DNA of 64,000 bases from Sphingobium fontiphilum. Lineage in GTDB: Bacteria; Pseudomonadota; Alphaproteobacteria; Sphingomonadales; Sphingomonadaceae. The translations under genes were made by a program, and so were the position numbers. The DNA is taken from contig NZ_JACIEB010000001.1 of NCBI RefSeq assembly GCF_014196635.1, forward strand, positions 310,001-374,000, read 5' to 3'. How positions within the stretch are numbered: position 1 is the first letter of the stretch; the number at the start of each line of letters is the position of its first letter. The notes under the pieces are model-generated. The model worked only from the letters and a program-made list of their open reading frames with translations, was not told the DNA's origin and ran no database searches. Shown here in pieces: positions 18,106-26,830 of this stretch.

Positions 18106-19890
18106 TCAGGGCGTCTCGTCAGCCTTCAGGCGACGGAGCTTTGGCGCCTGCTCCATGCTGGCGGCTTCCTTGATTCCTTCGCGCAGATCCTCGCGCTTTT
18201 GATGGATGGACGCGATGACCGGGCCCATCGCGACGCCCAGGTCGACCAGAGCGGTTTCCGCCAGTTGCAGCGAGCTTTCCAGCGTTTCGGGCACGGCGTC
18301 GCTGGCGCCCGCCCTGTAAAGCTGCGCCGCATGTTCGGCATCTCGCGCACGCGCGATGATCGGCAGGTCCGGCACCCAGCCACGCACCCGCTTCGTTACG
18401 CGCACGGACAGAACCGGATCGTCCATCGTCAGGATCAAAGCGCGGGCATGGCCGAGACGCAGCTTGTCGAGCATTTCTGGGCGCGAAACGTCTCCGAATA
18501 GGATCGGATAGCCATTCCGCCGCGCTTCCGCGACTGTGTCTGGGTCGGATTCGACCGCCACAAAGCGCTGGTTATGCTGCTTGAGCAGATCGCACACCAT
18601 GCGCCCGACGCGCCCGAATCCGATGACGACAGCGGCCGGTTCGGACGATTCCTCATGGGCCGACGGCGGATCGTCGCCGGTCGCCATCTCCAGCATCCGC
18701 GCGAAATCATGGCCAAGACGAGCGAGCAGCGGCGTGATCGTCAGGCCGATGGCGGTAACGATCTGCCAGAAGGCGGCTGTCGACGGCAGGATCAATTGCG
18801 CCGCCGCCGCCGTGCCCAGAACGATCAGGGTCGTTTCGGAGGGGCTGGACATCAGCACGCCGACCTCCAGCGCCACCCCACGCCGCGCGCCGGATAAATA
18901 GAGGAGCAGCGCCGTCACCAGCGTCTTGACGATCACCACGCCGACAACGGCCAGCAGCAGGCCCTGCCAGTTGGCCAGGATGACGCGGATGTCGAGGCTC
19001 ATCCCCACGGTGATCAGGAACACGCCCAGCGCCAGTCCCTTGAACGGGGCGGTCATCACCTCGACTTCGCCATGATATTCGGTTTCGGCGATCAGCAGGC
19101 CCGCGAGCAGCGCGCCCACGATCGGCGACAGACCGGCCAGCGACGTGGCCAGGCTGGAAACGATGACGACCAGAAGGCTGGCGGCCAGAAAGACTTCCGG
19201 GCTTTTGGTGCGGGCCGCCTGGCTGAAGATATGCGGCAGGATGAAGCGGCCCAGCACCAGCATGACAGTGATCGTGATGCCGCCCCTGACCAGCGTATCG
19301 ACGAGATTTTTCCAAGCGCCATCGGGGCCAGCCGCGATCGACGGGGCGAGGGCGCCGAGCATGAAGATGATCGGGACGAGCGCCAGATCCTCAAAGAGCA
19401 GCATGGAGAAGGCGGATCGCCCAACCGCGCCCTGTGTGCCGACCATGGGCAGGACGAGCGCGGTCGAGGATAAAGACAGGGCGAGGCCAAGGCCGACCGC
19501 GCCCGTCCACGGTTGCCCCAGAAGATAGAGGCCAAGGCCGATGAACAGGGCGCTGCCGATGAGTTCAGCGGCGCCGACACCGAAAACCTGTGTTCGCATC
19601 GTCCATAATCGTCGGAAACTCAGTTCCAGTCCAATGGAGAAGAGCAGCAGAATGATCCCCAGCTCGGCAAAGGGCGCAATCGCCTCCTGATCGGAAATGG
19701 TCACATGATAGAGCCAGGGATATTGCCCGACCAGAGAGCCGAGCCCTGCGGGCCCTACAGCGAGGCCGACCAGAATGAACCCGATGACGGGGCTGATTCG
19801 GAAACGGGCGAACCCTGGAATGACCAACCCGGCCGCCCCCAGGATGACGAGGGAATCGCTGAAAGAATGGGGATTTATCGCACCTGCCAT
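18106..19890 (-). CDS. CPA2-family monovalent cation:proton antiporter with TrkA-N domain
   Basis: The 594-residue protein has about twelve hydrophobic segments over the first ~390 residues and then a cytoplasmic nucleotide-binding domain (TrkA-N, GFGRVG Rossmann motif near 424). This is the KefB/KefC-like architecture of K+ efflux or K+/H+ exchange systems gated by ligand binding. A conserved QP motif and the GLSP segment of the exchanger core are visible. The ATG at 19890 puts a transmembrane segment near the N-terminus; a longer frame to 19983 is possible. No KefF/KefG-like partner lies nearby. Confidence 0.88.
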   Translation of the reverse strand: MAGAINPHSFSDSLVILGAAGLVIPGFARFRISPVIGFILVGLAVGPAGLGSLVGQYPWLYHVTISDQEAIAPFAELGIILLLFSIGLELSFRRLWTMRTQVFGVGAAELIGSALFIGLGLYLLGQPWTGAVGLGLALSLSSTALVLPMVGTQGAVGRSAFSMLLFEDLALVPIIFMLGALAPSIAAGPDGAWKNLVDTLVRGGITITVMLVLGRFILPHIFSQAARTKSPEVFLAASLLVVIVSSLATSLAGLSPIVGALLAGLLIAETEYHGEVEVMTAPFKGLALGVFLITVGMSLDIRVILANWQGLLLAVVGVVIVKTLVTALLLYLSGARRGVALEVGVLMSSPSETTLIVLGTAAAAQLILPSTAAFWQIVTAIGLTITPLLARLGHDFARMLEMATGDDPPSAHEESSEPAAVVIGFGRVGRMVCDLLKQHNQRFVAVESDPDTVAEARRNGYPILFGDVSRPEMLDKLRLGHARALILTMDDPVLSVRVTKRVRGWVPDLPIIARARDAEHAAQLYRAGASDAVPETLESSLQLAETALVDLGVAMGPVIASIHQKREDLREGIKEAASMEQAPKLRRLKADETP

Positions 19891-20034
19891 AGTGGCATCA
19901 TTGCTGGGAAGCGTGGCGTTTTCCAGCTTAAAGCTCTGACCTGAGAAATGATTTTGCCGGCCAGACTCAGGTCTTGGCTTCACTGGCCATTTCTCTAACC
20001 TTGTCGGCGTTTCATGTTTGAAACAGGAGGCGGC

Positions 20035-20658
20035 ATGGCGGAAGGCGCTAACCCATCGTCAAAATTCGACGATCCAGAACAAAGCCGTATATTTGCCCAG
20101 CACATGATCGAGGTTGCCTGTGGCTTCGTCCGCACAACACAGGACAGTAGCGCCGCAGTTGGCCGTTGGGTCATTGGATCGTTGCTTATTATGAATGGCG
20201 GCGCAGCGGTGGCGGTCATCGGTGCCGACATTGTGCTGATATACAAGAAGTTTGCAGCATCGGTGTTTTGCGCCGGGCTCATGTTCGCAAACCTGTCGGG
20301 CTTTTTGCTCTTTCTGAATTTGAACAGGGTAGCTGCATTATATATGGGCGTTGTGTCCTATTGGGTGAGCGTCGCTGCGACCGGCATTCGCATGGCCGAT
20401 CGGGAAGCCGATAACAGACTGATTTATGGCCGCGCCAGAAACATGCTCCGGCCATCGCTCATTGGCGGTCTATTAAGTTCTTGCTGTTTTCTTTTGGGCA
20501 TCGCGATCACTGCAATCGCTGAACCGCCCGGCTCAAGGTCGATAGCCGCTTCGGCGATGTCGCAGCCACCCGCCCGATCCACAACTTCCCCGGTCCCGAC
20601 AGAACAGGAAGCGACTGCCGCTTCGATCAAGGCCACTGGTGCGGACGGCGGGACTTGA
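20035..20658 (+). CDS. Four-segment membrane protein of unknown function
   Basis: I do not recognise the family. The 207-residue product has a soluble N-terminus (1-45), four probable membrane segments (about 46-68, 76-96, 100-118 and 142-162) and a Ser/Thr/Ala-rich tail. AGGAGG lies 4 bases before the ATG at 20035, favouring it over the ATG at 20014. The last seven codons run antisense into the tRNA-Leu gene, so the C-terminus is partly dictated by the tRNA sequence. Base composition is lower in GC than the surroundings. Confidence 0.65.
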   Translation: MAEGANPSSKFDDPEQSRIFAQHMIEVACGFVRTTQDSSAAVGRWVIGSLLIMNGGAAVAVIGADIVLIYKKFAASVFCAGLMFANLSGFLLFLNLNRVAALYMGVVSYWVSVAATGIRMADREADNRLIYGRARNMLRPSLIGGLLSSCCFLLGIAITAIAEPPGSRSIAASAMSQPPARSTTSPVPTEQEATAASIKATGADGGT

Positions 20659-20722
20659 ACCCGCATTTCCAGGGGAAGGCGGATTTTAAGTCCGCTGCGT
20701 CTACCGATTTCGCCACGTCCGC
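20637..20722 (-). tRNA. tRNA-Leu (anticodon UAA)
   Basis: The minus strand folds as a class II tRNA. Acceptor GCGGACG pairs with CGTCCGC, an anticodon loop CTTAAAA gives UAA, and a long variable arm is followed by the T arm GCGGGTTCAAGTCCCGC. The 3' CCA is encoded. The 3' end overlaps the end of the plus-strand membrane-protein gene by 22 bases. Confidence 0.95.
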
Positions 20723-20798
20723 AGATGGAGCCTGACGGGACAGCCCGTCAGCGCGCCGCACCACTGCCGGGGCAGGCCATGATGGTCAAGGGCGCAGG

Positions 20799-21080
20799 CT
20801 ATTTTGTATTGAGCCGCTCGCGCATTTCCTTGCCGGGTTTGAAATAGGGGACGCGCTTGGCGTCGACCGGCACTTGTTCGCCGGTCCGGGGATTGCGGCC
20901 GGTGCGGGCCTCGCGGGCGCGCGTCGTGAAAGCGCCAAAGCCACGTAACTCGACGCGGCCGCCAGCGGCCAGCCTGTCCACAATCTCCTTGAAGAAGATG
21001 TCGACGATCCGCTCCACCTCCATCAGGGTGAGGCCGGGATTTTCCTGGGCAAGCGTCTGGATCAGCTCCGAGCGGATCAT
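20799..21080 (-). CDS. ihfB: Integration host factor beta subunit
   Basis: This is a 93-residue HU/IHF-fold DNA-bending protein with the conserved RGFGAF strand and RNPRTGE arm segment. IHF-beta pairs with IHF-alpha and bends specific sites in promoters and recombination complexes. It lies directly downstream of rpsA, as in many proteobacteria, and this context helps separate it from HU. The ATG at 21080 starts the typical MIRSELI N-terminus; a longer frame to 21224 crosses the rpsA terminator and is rejected. Confidence 0.92.
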   Translation of the reverse strand: MIRSELIQTLAQENPGLTLMEVERIVDIFFKEIVDRLAAGGRVELRGFGAFTTRAREARTGRNPRTGEQVPVDAKRVPYFKPGKEMRERLNTK

Positions 21081-21185
21081 ATTCTCTCCATGCGGCTTGT
21101 CTCGCGCCGTCAATGCGCAAGAAGCGAGCATAAACTGTCTGCAAGCTGCTGACAATTGGCATGGATTGAAATCGTTACGGAAATG

Positions 21186-21215
21186 AAAAAGCCCGCCGAA
21201 CATTGTCCGGCGGGC
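21186..21215 (-). terminator. Rho-independent terminator after rpsA
   Basis: On the minus strand an 8-bp perfect GC stem (21208-21215 with 21191-21198) and a 9-base loop are followed by five T residues (21186-21190). It lies between rpsA and ihfB, so ihfB may need its own promoter or read-through. Confidence 0.88.
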
Positions 21216-21238
21216 CCATTTCATCGAAGCAAGGGCGA

Positions 21239-22951
21239 TCAGCCTTCGCTCTTGGCCTTCAGGGCTTCGCCCAGAATGTCGCCCAGCGAAGCGCCGCTGT
21301 CGGACGAACCATATTGCGCGACGGCCTGCTTTTCCTCGGCGATCTGAAGCGCCTTGACCGAGAAGTTGGGCTTCTTGGCGCGGTCGAAGCCGATGACCAG
21401 AGCGTCGAACTTCTGACCGATCTGGAAGCGTTCGGGACGCTGTTCGTCGCGGTCGCGGCCCAGGTCGCTGCGCTTGATGAAGCCAATGGCGCCATCTTCG
21501 CCGGCCTGGACTTCCAGGCCGCCGTCGCGGACTTCCAGAACGGTGACGGTGACCGTCGCGTTCTTGTTGAGGCCAGCGGCCGCAGCCGAAGTGCCGCCGG
21601 CGACCGGAGCGCCGCGCTCCAGCTGCTTCATGCCCAGGCTGATGCGTTCCTTTTCGACGTCGATGTCGAGCACGATGGCCTGAACCGTCTCGCCCTTGCG
21701 GTGCAGGGCCAGCGCGTCTTCACCCGAAATGCCCCAGGCGATGTCGGACATGTGAACCATGCCGTCGACGTCGCCATCCAGGCCGATGAACAGGCCGAAT
21801 TCGGTCGCGTTCTTGACTTCGCCTTCGACGGTCGAACCGATCGGGTGACGTTCGGCAAAGCTGTCCCAGGGGTTGTTCTGGGCCTGCTTGAGGCCAAGGC
21901 TGATGCGGCGCTTGTCGGGATCGACTTCCAGAACGATGACGTCGACTTCCTGGCTGGTCGAAACGATCTTGCCGGGGTGGACGTTCTTTTTGGTCCAGGA
22001 CATTTCCGAAACGTGGACCAGGCCTTCGATGCCCGCTTCCAGTTCCACGAAGGCGCCATATTCGGTGATGTTGGTGACGCGGCCCGACAGCTTGGCGCCG
22101 ACCGGATATTTGGCGCTGGCGCCTTCCCACGGATCGCTTTCCAGCTGCTTCATGCCGAGCGAGATGCGCTGCGTGTCGCGGTTGATGCGGATGATCTGGA
22201 CACGGACGGTGTCGCCGATGTTGATCATCTCGTTCGGGTGGTTGATGCGCTTGTAGCTGAGGTCGGTGACGTGCAGCAGGCCGTCGATGCCGCCCAGGTC
22301 AACGAACGCACCATAATCGGTGATGTTCTTGACGACGCCCTCGATGATCTGGCCTTCGGCCAGCGTCTGGATGAGGCCGCTGCGTTGTTCGGCGCGGGTT
22401 TCTTCCAGGATGGCGCGACGCGACACAACGATGTTGCCGCGACGGCGATCCATCTTGAGGATCTGGAAAGGCTGGGGAATGTCCATCAGCGGGGTGACGT
22501 CGCGAACTGGGCGGATGTCGACCTGGCTGCCGGGCAGGAAGGCCACGGCGCCGTCGAGATCGACGGTGAAGCCGCCCTTGACGCGGCCGAAGATGACGCC
22601 TTCGACGCGGGCGCTTTCGGTGAACTCGGCTTCCAGCTTGTCCCAGGCGGCTTCACGGCGCGCGCGGTCGCGCGACAGCATGGCTTCGCCATGGGCGTTT
22701 TCGACGCGATCGACATAGACTTCGACTTCGTCACCGACCTTGATGTCGGCCTTCTGCCCCGGCATCGCGAATTCGCGCAGCGGAACGCGGCCTTCGCTCT
22801 TCAGGCCGACGTCGATCAGCGCCATGTCGTTTTCGATGCCGGTAACGGTGCCCTTTACGACGCGGCCTTCAAAGCCGCCATCTTCGCCACCGAGAGAATC
22901 ATTGAGAAGCGCGGCGAAATCGTCGCGCGAGGGAAATGCCGTCGAGGCCAT
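21239..22951 (-). CDS. rpsA: 30S ribosomal protein S1
   Basis: The 570-residue protein carries six S1 RNA-binding repeats, seen as recurring GxVxxIxxxGAFVxL patterns (for example [12 protein letters not shown] and [13 protein letters not shown]). It recruits mRNAs to the 30S subunit. GGAAG sits about 8 bases before the ATG at 22951; an in-frame ATG 15 bases upstream is less well placed. The upstream neighbour on the strand is aroA, with a terminator and a gap between them. Length matches the alphaproteobacterial form. Confidence 0.97.
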   Translation of the reverse strand: MASTAFPSRDDFAALLNDSLGGEDGGFEGRVVKGTVTGIENDMALIDVGLKSEGRVPLREFAMPGQKADIKVGDEVEVYVDRVENAHGEAMLSRDRARREAAWDKLEAEFTESARVEGVIFGRVKGGFTVDLDGAVAFLPGSQVDIRPVRDVTPLMDIPQPFQILKMDRRRGNIVVSRRAILEETRAEQRSGLIQTLAEGQIIEGVVKNITDYGAFVDLGGIDGLLHVTDLSYKRINHPNEMINIGDTVRVQIIRINRDTQRISLGMKQLESDPWEGASAKYPVGAKLSGRVTNITEYGAFVELEAGIEGLVHVSEMSWTKKNVHPGKIVSTSQEVDVIVLEVDPDKRRISLGLKQAQNNPWDSFAERHPIGSTVEGEVKNATEFGLFIGLDGDVDGMVHMSDIAWGISGEDALALHRKGETVQAIVLDIDVEKERISLGMKQLERGAPVAGGTSAAAAGLNKNATVTVTVLEVRDGGLEVQAGEDGAIGFIKRSDLGRDRDEQRPERFQIGQKFDALVIGFDRAKKPNFSVKALQIAEEKQAVAQYGSSDSGASLGDILGEALKAKSEG

Positions 22952-23312
22952 CAAGTCTTCCTTCATTCATCATTGCTGGCCAGCCGGTTGGGTCCGGCGG
23001 TCTTTGCAAACTGGATGACGGCGCACACCCCGGACCGTTATGATCAGAAGCGACCGAAATCCTGGCCAAACCGCCCGCACGGCGTCATGCGATGCAGGCA
23101 TCCCGCGAGCCGATGCGCTTGGAGAGGGGCGGAGCGGATAAGACAAAAGGGCGCATGGAAAATCCATGCGCCTGGCCACGCCGCGATAAAGGCGGCGCTT
23201 CTGCTGCGCGTCCACAAGCGCGGGCAACCCGCCGGACGAGCAGCGCCTTAGCGAAAAGCCCGGAAAATCGCAAGCCTTGTAGTGGATTGCGGCATAGCGG
23301 GGACGATGACGG
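22952..23312 (-). other. 361-bp intergenic gap between aroA and rpsA
   Basis: I see no coding sequence here. The gap holds the aroA terminator at 23141-23172 and, closer to rpsA, the leader that presumably contains the rpsA promoter. Cytidylate kinase (cmk), which often sits between aroA and rpsA in proteobacteria, is not present: no P-loop of the Cmk type occurs in any frame. Confidence 0.7.
23141..23172 (-). terminator. Rho-independent terminator after aroA
   Basis: A 9-bp perfect stem (23164-23172 with 23150-23158) with a short AT loop is followed on the minus strand by a T-rich run (CTTTTGTCTT). It lies about 140 bases after the aroA stop. Confidence 0.75.
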
Positions 23313-24623
23313 TCAACCTGTCGCCCCAAGGGTCGTCAACAGGGGTGCAAAGCCGGGAAAGCTGGTCGCGACAGGGCGCATGTCGTCGATGGTCACGCCA
23401 TTGCGCGAGGCCAGTCCCGCGACGGCGAAGCTCATGGCGATACGATGGTCGAGATGGGTCGCGATGGGGCCGCCACCGGGCAGGGGATCGCCGCCGCGCC
23501 CTTCGATGATGATCCCGTCGTCCAGTTCCTCGACGACAACGCCTATGGCCCGCAGGCCCGCCGCCATTACGGCGATGCGATCCGATTCCTTGACGCGCAG
23601 TTCCTCCAGTCCGCGGAAGGTGGAGCGCCCCTGCGCCATGGCGGCGGCGATGAAGGCGATCGGAAACTCGTCCACCATCGATGGCACGCGGGCCGGATCG
23701 GGGTCGACCCCGCGCAAGGCCGATGCCGCAATCACCAGATCGCCGACAGGCTCGCCGCCCACTTCACGGGGGTTGATGACGGTCACATCGCCGCCCATTT
23801 CCTGCAACAATTCCACCAGGCCGGCGCGGGTCGGATTCAGGCCGACATTGGTGATCGTCACCCGCGATCCCGGAACGATCAGCGCCGCGACCATGGGGAA
23901 GGCGGCGGAGGACGGGTCGCCGGGCACGACGATGGATTGCGGCCGCAACTCCGCCTCACCCGTCAGCGTGATGATTCGCGCGCCATCGGCTTCAACCGCG
24001 ACTTCCAGATCCGCGCCAAAGCCGCGCAGCATCCGCTCGCTGTGATCGCGCGTGGGAACCGGCTCGATCACCTGTGTCTGGCCGGGCATATTCAGCCCTG
24101 CGAGCAATATGGCCGATTTGACCTGCGCCGACGCCACCGGCAGGCGATAGCTGATCGGCACGGCCGGGCACAGGCCGCGCATCGTGAGCGGCAGACGGCC
24201 ACCGGGGCTCGCGGCGAAGCTGGCCCCCATTGCCGACAGCGGTTCGATCACCCGGCCCATCGGACGTTTGCTGAGCGAGGCGTCGCCGATGAAGGTGGCG
24301 GTCAGGTCATGGCTCGCGAGCAACCCCATCAGCAGGCGCGTCGAGGTGCCGCTATTGCCCATGTCCAGCGCGGTCGCAGGCTGCATCAGGCCGCCGACGC
24401 CCACGCCATGAATATGCCAGATGCCGTCATCATCGCGCATGATGTCCGCGCCCATCGCCCGCATGGCGGCTGCTGTGGCCAGAACATCTTCTCCCTCCAG
24501 CAGCCCTTCGACCCGGCTTTCCCCCACGGCCAGCGCCGACAGCATCAGCGAACGATGGGAAATGCTCTTGTCGCCGGGCACGCCGATGGCGCCCGACAGG
24601 GCGGGTGCGGCGGTGAAGGTCAT
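23313..24623 (-). CDS. aroA: 3-phosphoshikimate 1-carboxyvinyltransferase (EPSP synthase), class II-like
   Basis: The 436-residue enzyme joins shikimate-3-phosphate and phosphoenolpyruvate in aromatic amino acid synthesis. The motif set described for class II enzymes is present: GDKS at residues 17-20, SAQVK, RDHSE and NPTR. At the position equivalent to Ala100 of the Agrobacterium CP4 enzyme, within GNSGTSTR (89-96), there is Gly92. Alanine at that site is linked to tolerance of the PEP-competitive inhibitor glyphosate, so Gly92 predicts a sensitive site; this is inference. The chosen start is the ATG at 24623; a GTG at 24653 would add ten residues. Confidence 0.94.
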   Translation of the reverse strand: MTFTAAPALSGAIGVPGDKSISHRSLMLSALAVGESRVEGLLEGEDVLATAAAMRAMGADIMRDDDGIWHIHGVGVGGLMQPATALDMGNSGTSTRLLMGLLASHDLTATFIGDASLSKRPMGRVIEPLSAMGASFAASPGGRLPLTMRGLCPAVPISYRLPVASAQVKSAILLAGLNMPGQTQVIEPVPTRDHSERMLRGFGADLEVAVEADGARIITLTGEAELRPQSIVVPGDPSSAAFPMVAALIVPGSRVTITNVGLNPTRAGLVELLQEMGGDVTVINPREVGGEPVGDLVIAASALRGVDPDPARVPSMVDEFPIAFIAAAMAQGRSTFRGLEELRVKESDRIAVMAAGLRAIGVVVEELDDGIIIEGRGGDPLPGGGPIATHLDHRIAMSFAVAGLASRNGVTIDDMRPVATSFPGFAPLLTTLGATG

Positions 24624-24801
24624 CGGTCTTGGCTGGTCGTTATGGGCGTTCACAAAAGGGGTCCGATGGCAGGGAGGGAGGAAAAAACGCGCCCGGCTTT
24701 TGACAGCGCGGCCACGCTATGGCAAGGCGCGCGACGTTTCGCGGACACTAAAGGGTGTGCCGCGTGATTTCTGTTTCAGAGCAAAAAGGATTAGGCCGGA
24801 C

Positions 24802-25137
24802 ATGGTCAAGGCTGAATGGGGCACGAAGCGAACCTGCCCGAAATGCGCGACCCGCTTCTATGACCTGGGCAAGGACGATCCCGTAACCTGCATCAACTGC
24901 GGCGCGGCGTGGGAGCCGGAGCCGGTGCTGAAGTCCAAGCAGCCGCTGCCTTATGAGGAAGCGCCCAAGAAGGTCATCGAAACCGCCGACGGCAAGCTGG
25001 AGACGGCCGACGACGATCTGGATCTGGACATCGACGTCGATGATGACGAAGATTCGCCGGATAATGACGTCGATCTGGGCGGCGACGACGACCTGGGCGT
25101 CGATGCCGCCGGCGACGACGACAGCGACGACAACTAA
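24802..25137 (+). CDS. TIGR02300-family small zinc-ribbon protein with acidic tail
   Basis: The 111-residue protein begins with a four-cysteine zinc ribbon (Cys12, Cys15, Cys30, Cys33, in CPKC and CINC) in the MVKAEWGTKRTCPKC context typical of an alphaproteobacterial family of unknown function. From about residue 65 the chain is almost entirely Asp, Glu and Gly. The family is widespread in alphaproteobacteria, but its role is not known to me. It stands alone, divergent from aroA and upstream of two tRNA genes. Confidence 0.85.
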   Translation: MVKAEWGTKRTCPKCATRFYDLGKDDPVTCINCGAAWEPEPVLKSKQPLPYEEAPKKVIETADGKLETADDDLDLDIDVDDDEDSPDNDVDLGGDDDLGVDAAGDDDSDDN

Positions 25138-25225
25138 GTCATTTTGTTCTTGCCAAGGAGGGTGCTGCGACCTAATGGCAGCGCCTCCAAAGCGCCGGAC
25201 CCAAACGGCGCCGATGATGGTTCAA

Positions 25226-25301
25226 GGGGCCTTAGCTCAGCTGGGAGAGCGCCTGCATGGCATGCAGGAGGTCAGCGGTTCGATCCCGCTAGGCTCCACC
25301 A
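25226..25301 (+). tRNA. tRNA-Ala (anticodon GGC), copy 1
   Basis: A 76-base cloverleaf: acceptor GGGGCCT with AGGCTCC, an anticodon loop ATGGCAT giving GGC, and a T arm around GGTTCGATCCC. CCA is encoded. An identical copy starts 18 bases after its end. Confidence 0.96.
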
Positions 25302-25319
25302 TCGCAATTGGTTACTGAC

Positions 25320-25395
25320 GGGGCCTTAGCTCAGCTGGGAGAGCGCCTGCATGGCATGCAGGAGGTCAGCGGTTCGATCCCGCTAGGCTCCACCA
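25320..25395 (+). tRNA. tRNA-Ala (anticodon GGC), copy 2
   Basis: Identical over all 76 bases to the copy at 25226-25301, separated by an 18-base spacer. The two are probably cotranscribed and arose by local duplication. Confidence 0.96.
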
Positions 25396-25416
25396 GGACC
25401 GTTCGTCACAGACATA

Positions 25417-26475
25417 TCAAACTGGACAGGCCTTCTCCGGCGGCCCGAATCGAGCGTCCGTCAGGAAAGCACGGTCCGTCAGCGCCTCCAGAAAGGCGAG
25501 GATCGCGGGCATGTCCGCGTCGGCGAGCGCGCTTGCGGCGTGCCGGCGCACCGCCATGTCCATGCTGGTTGCCGATCCGTCATGCAGCCAGGGGCCAGTC
25601 ACCGCGACATTGCGCAGTCCCGGCGTGCGGAATTGTTCGACCGGCGGTTCGAAACCGGGCGGCGGCGGTTTTCCGCCATAGGCGGATGCATCTGTTTCGC
25701 CTGGGGCGGCGGTGCCGGTATAATGGGTGGCGTCGTCGGTGAAATGCGCCCCGCTATGGCAGGATGCGCACCCTATCCGATTGAATTCCTTCATGCCCCG
25801 AACCGCCATGGCGCTCATTGCGCCGCTTTCGCCGCGCCGGCGCCGGTCATAGGGCGCGCCAAAAGATATCAAGCTTCTCTGAAAAGCGCCCAGAGCGGCC
25901 GAAACCCCGGCAAAGCTGATGGAGTTAGTGCGGCCGGGGAAGGCCGTTTGAAATAGGCGGACGTAACAGGGGTCGCCGGTCAGCCGCTTTTTGATCTCTG
26001 CGTCATTCGAAGCCATGCCCATTTCGACCGGCTTTGTCCCCGTCATCGGCACCATGGCCTGCTCCTCAAGCGTGTTGAGGTTCACGTCCGCCCAGGTCAG
26101 TCCCCTGCGCCAGCCCACATTGGCGAGGCCAGGCACATTGCGCACGCCCATTTCGCCGGTGACGCCCGCGTGGGTCGCCTGCCCATCGGTAAAGCCGCGC
26201 GATTGCTGATGACAATCGGCGCAGGACAGGCTGTTGTCGGCGGAAAGAGCGCGTTCATGGAACAGGCGCCTGCCCAGCGCCACCTTGGCGGCGTTCATCG
26301 CGTTGTCGGCGGGGACGAGCGGCGGCGCGACGCCGGAGGGCAAGGCTGGCCATCGCCATGTCGATCCCGGCACTATTGCTGCGGCTACGCTGGCGAGTCC
26401 TGTCAGCATGACAGGAAACAAAGCCCATCTGCGCCAATTCTGCTTTGAACGCGCCGCCAATCGCATCGGAAACAT
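25417..26475 (-). CDS. Dihaem cytochrome c peroxidase / MauG-family protein
   Basis: The 352-residue exported protein has a hydrophobic N-terminal segment (about 16-33) and two c-type haem-binding sites, CADCH (Cys85, Cys88, His89) and CASCH (Cys236, Cys239, His240). The order and spacing fit the bacterial CcpA/MauG family of periplasmic dihaem enzymes, which reduce hydrogen peroxide or oxidise protein substrates. Without the axial Met/Tyr being identified, the two subtypes cannot be separated. The ATG at 26475 gives a sensible signal region; the frame continues upstream to 26601 but overlaps acyP. Confidence 0.85.
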   Translation of the reverse strand: MFPMRLAARSKQNWRRWALFPVMLTGLASVAAAIVPGSTWRWPALPSGVAPPLVPADNAMNAAKVALGRRLFHERALSADNSLSCADCHQQSRGFTDGQATHAGVTGEMGVRNVPGLANVGWRRGLTWADVNLNTLEEQAMVPMTGTKPVEMGMASNDAEIKKRLTGDPCYVRLFQTAFPGRTNSISFAGVSAALGAFQRSLISFGAPYDRRRRGESGAMSAMAVRGMKEFNRIGCASCHSGAHFTDDATHYTGTAAPGETDASAYGGKPPPPGFEPPVEQFRTPGLRNVAVTGPWLHDGSATSMDMAVRRHAASALADADMPAILAFLEALTDRAFLTDARFGPPEKACPV

Positions 26476-26548
26476 GCCCCCATCCGCACTTGCACGATGC
26501 GTTTTGCCGGGTCGGCAGGCATGCGTCAAAGGGTGAAGGGGGATATCT

Positions 26549-26830
26549 TCAGGCGATCGGACGCCGCGTAAATCCGTCCAGTCCGGCGGGTGGCAGTTCA
26601 TTCACCACCAGCTTGTCGACCCGGGCGGTGGATGGCCCGCGTCGCATCCGGGCGATCATCTGATCCACGGCGCACCGTTCGCCCTCGACGAGCGCTTCCA
26701 CGGATCCACACGACAGATTGCGCACCCAGCCCCTCAGTCCCAGATCCTGCGCCTGCTTCATCGTCCAGTCGCGAAAGAACACGCCTTGCACCCGGCCTGA
26801 AATGATGATCTGGCGAGCGGCCAACGCCAT
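26549..26830 (-). CDS. acyP: Acylphosphatase
   Basis: The 93-residue enzyme hydrolyses acyl phosphates. The catalytic Arg20 lies in GRVQGVFFR and Asn38 in WVRN, both at the family's positions. The ATG overlaps the stop of the upstream NYN-domain gene (TGATG), so the two are probably translated together. Confidence 0.93.
   Translation of the reverse strand: MALAARQIIISGRVQGVFFRDWTMKQAQDLGLRGWVRNLSCGSVEALVEGERCAVDQMIARMRRGPSTARVDKLVVNELPPAGLDGFTRRPIA

Noticed and set aside
18090..18114. Inverted repeat at the secA/antiporter junction considered as a bidirectional terminator
   Set aside because: The stem has a bulge, includes the antiporter stop codon, and no T run follows on either strand.
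21203..23251. Plus-strand open frame of 682 codons opposite rpsA
   Set aside because: It lies antisense to ribosomal protein S1, repeats with the S1 domains, and shows no recognisable motif.
22970..23329. Minus-strand 119-codon frame in the aroA-rpsA gap, considered as a possible cmk
   Set aside because: It has no P-loop or CMP-binding motif, spans the aroA terminator and overlaps the aroA end. I treat it as non-coding.
25226..25395. Duplicate tRNA-Ala considered as an attachment site of an integrated element
   Set aside because: Only 18 bases separate the copies and no integrase or phage gene lies near.
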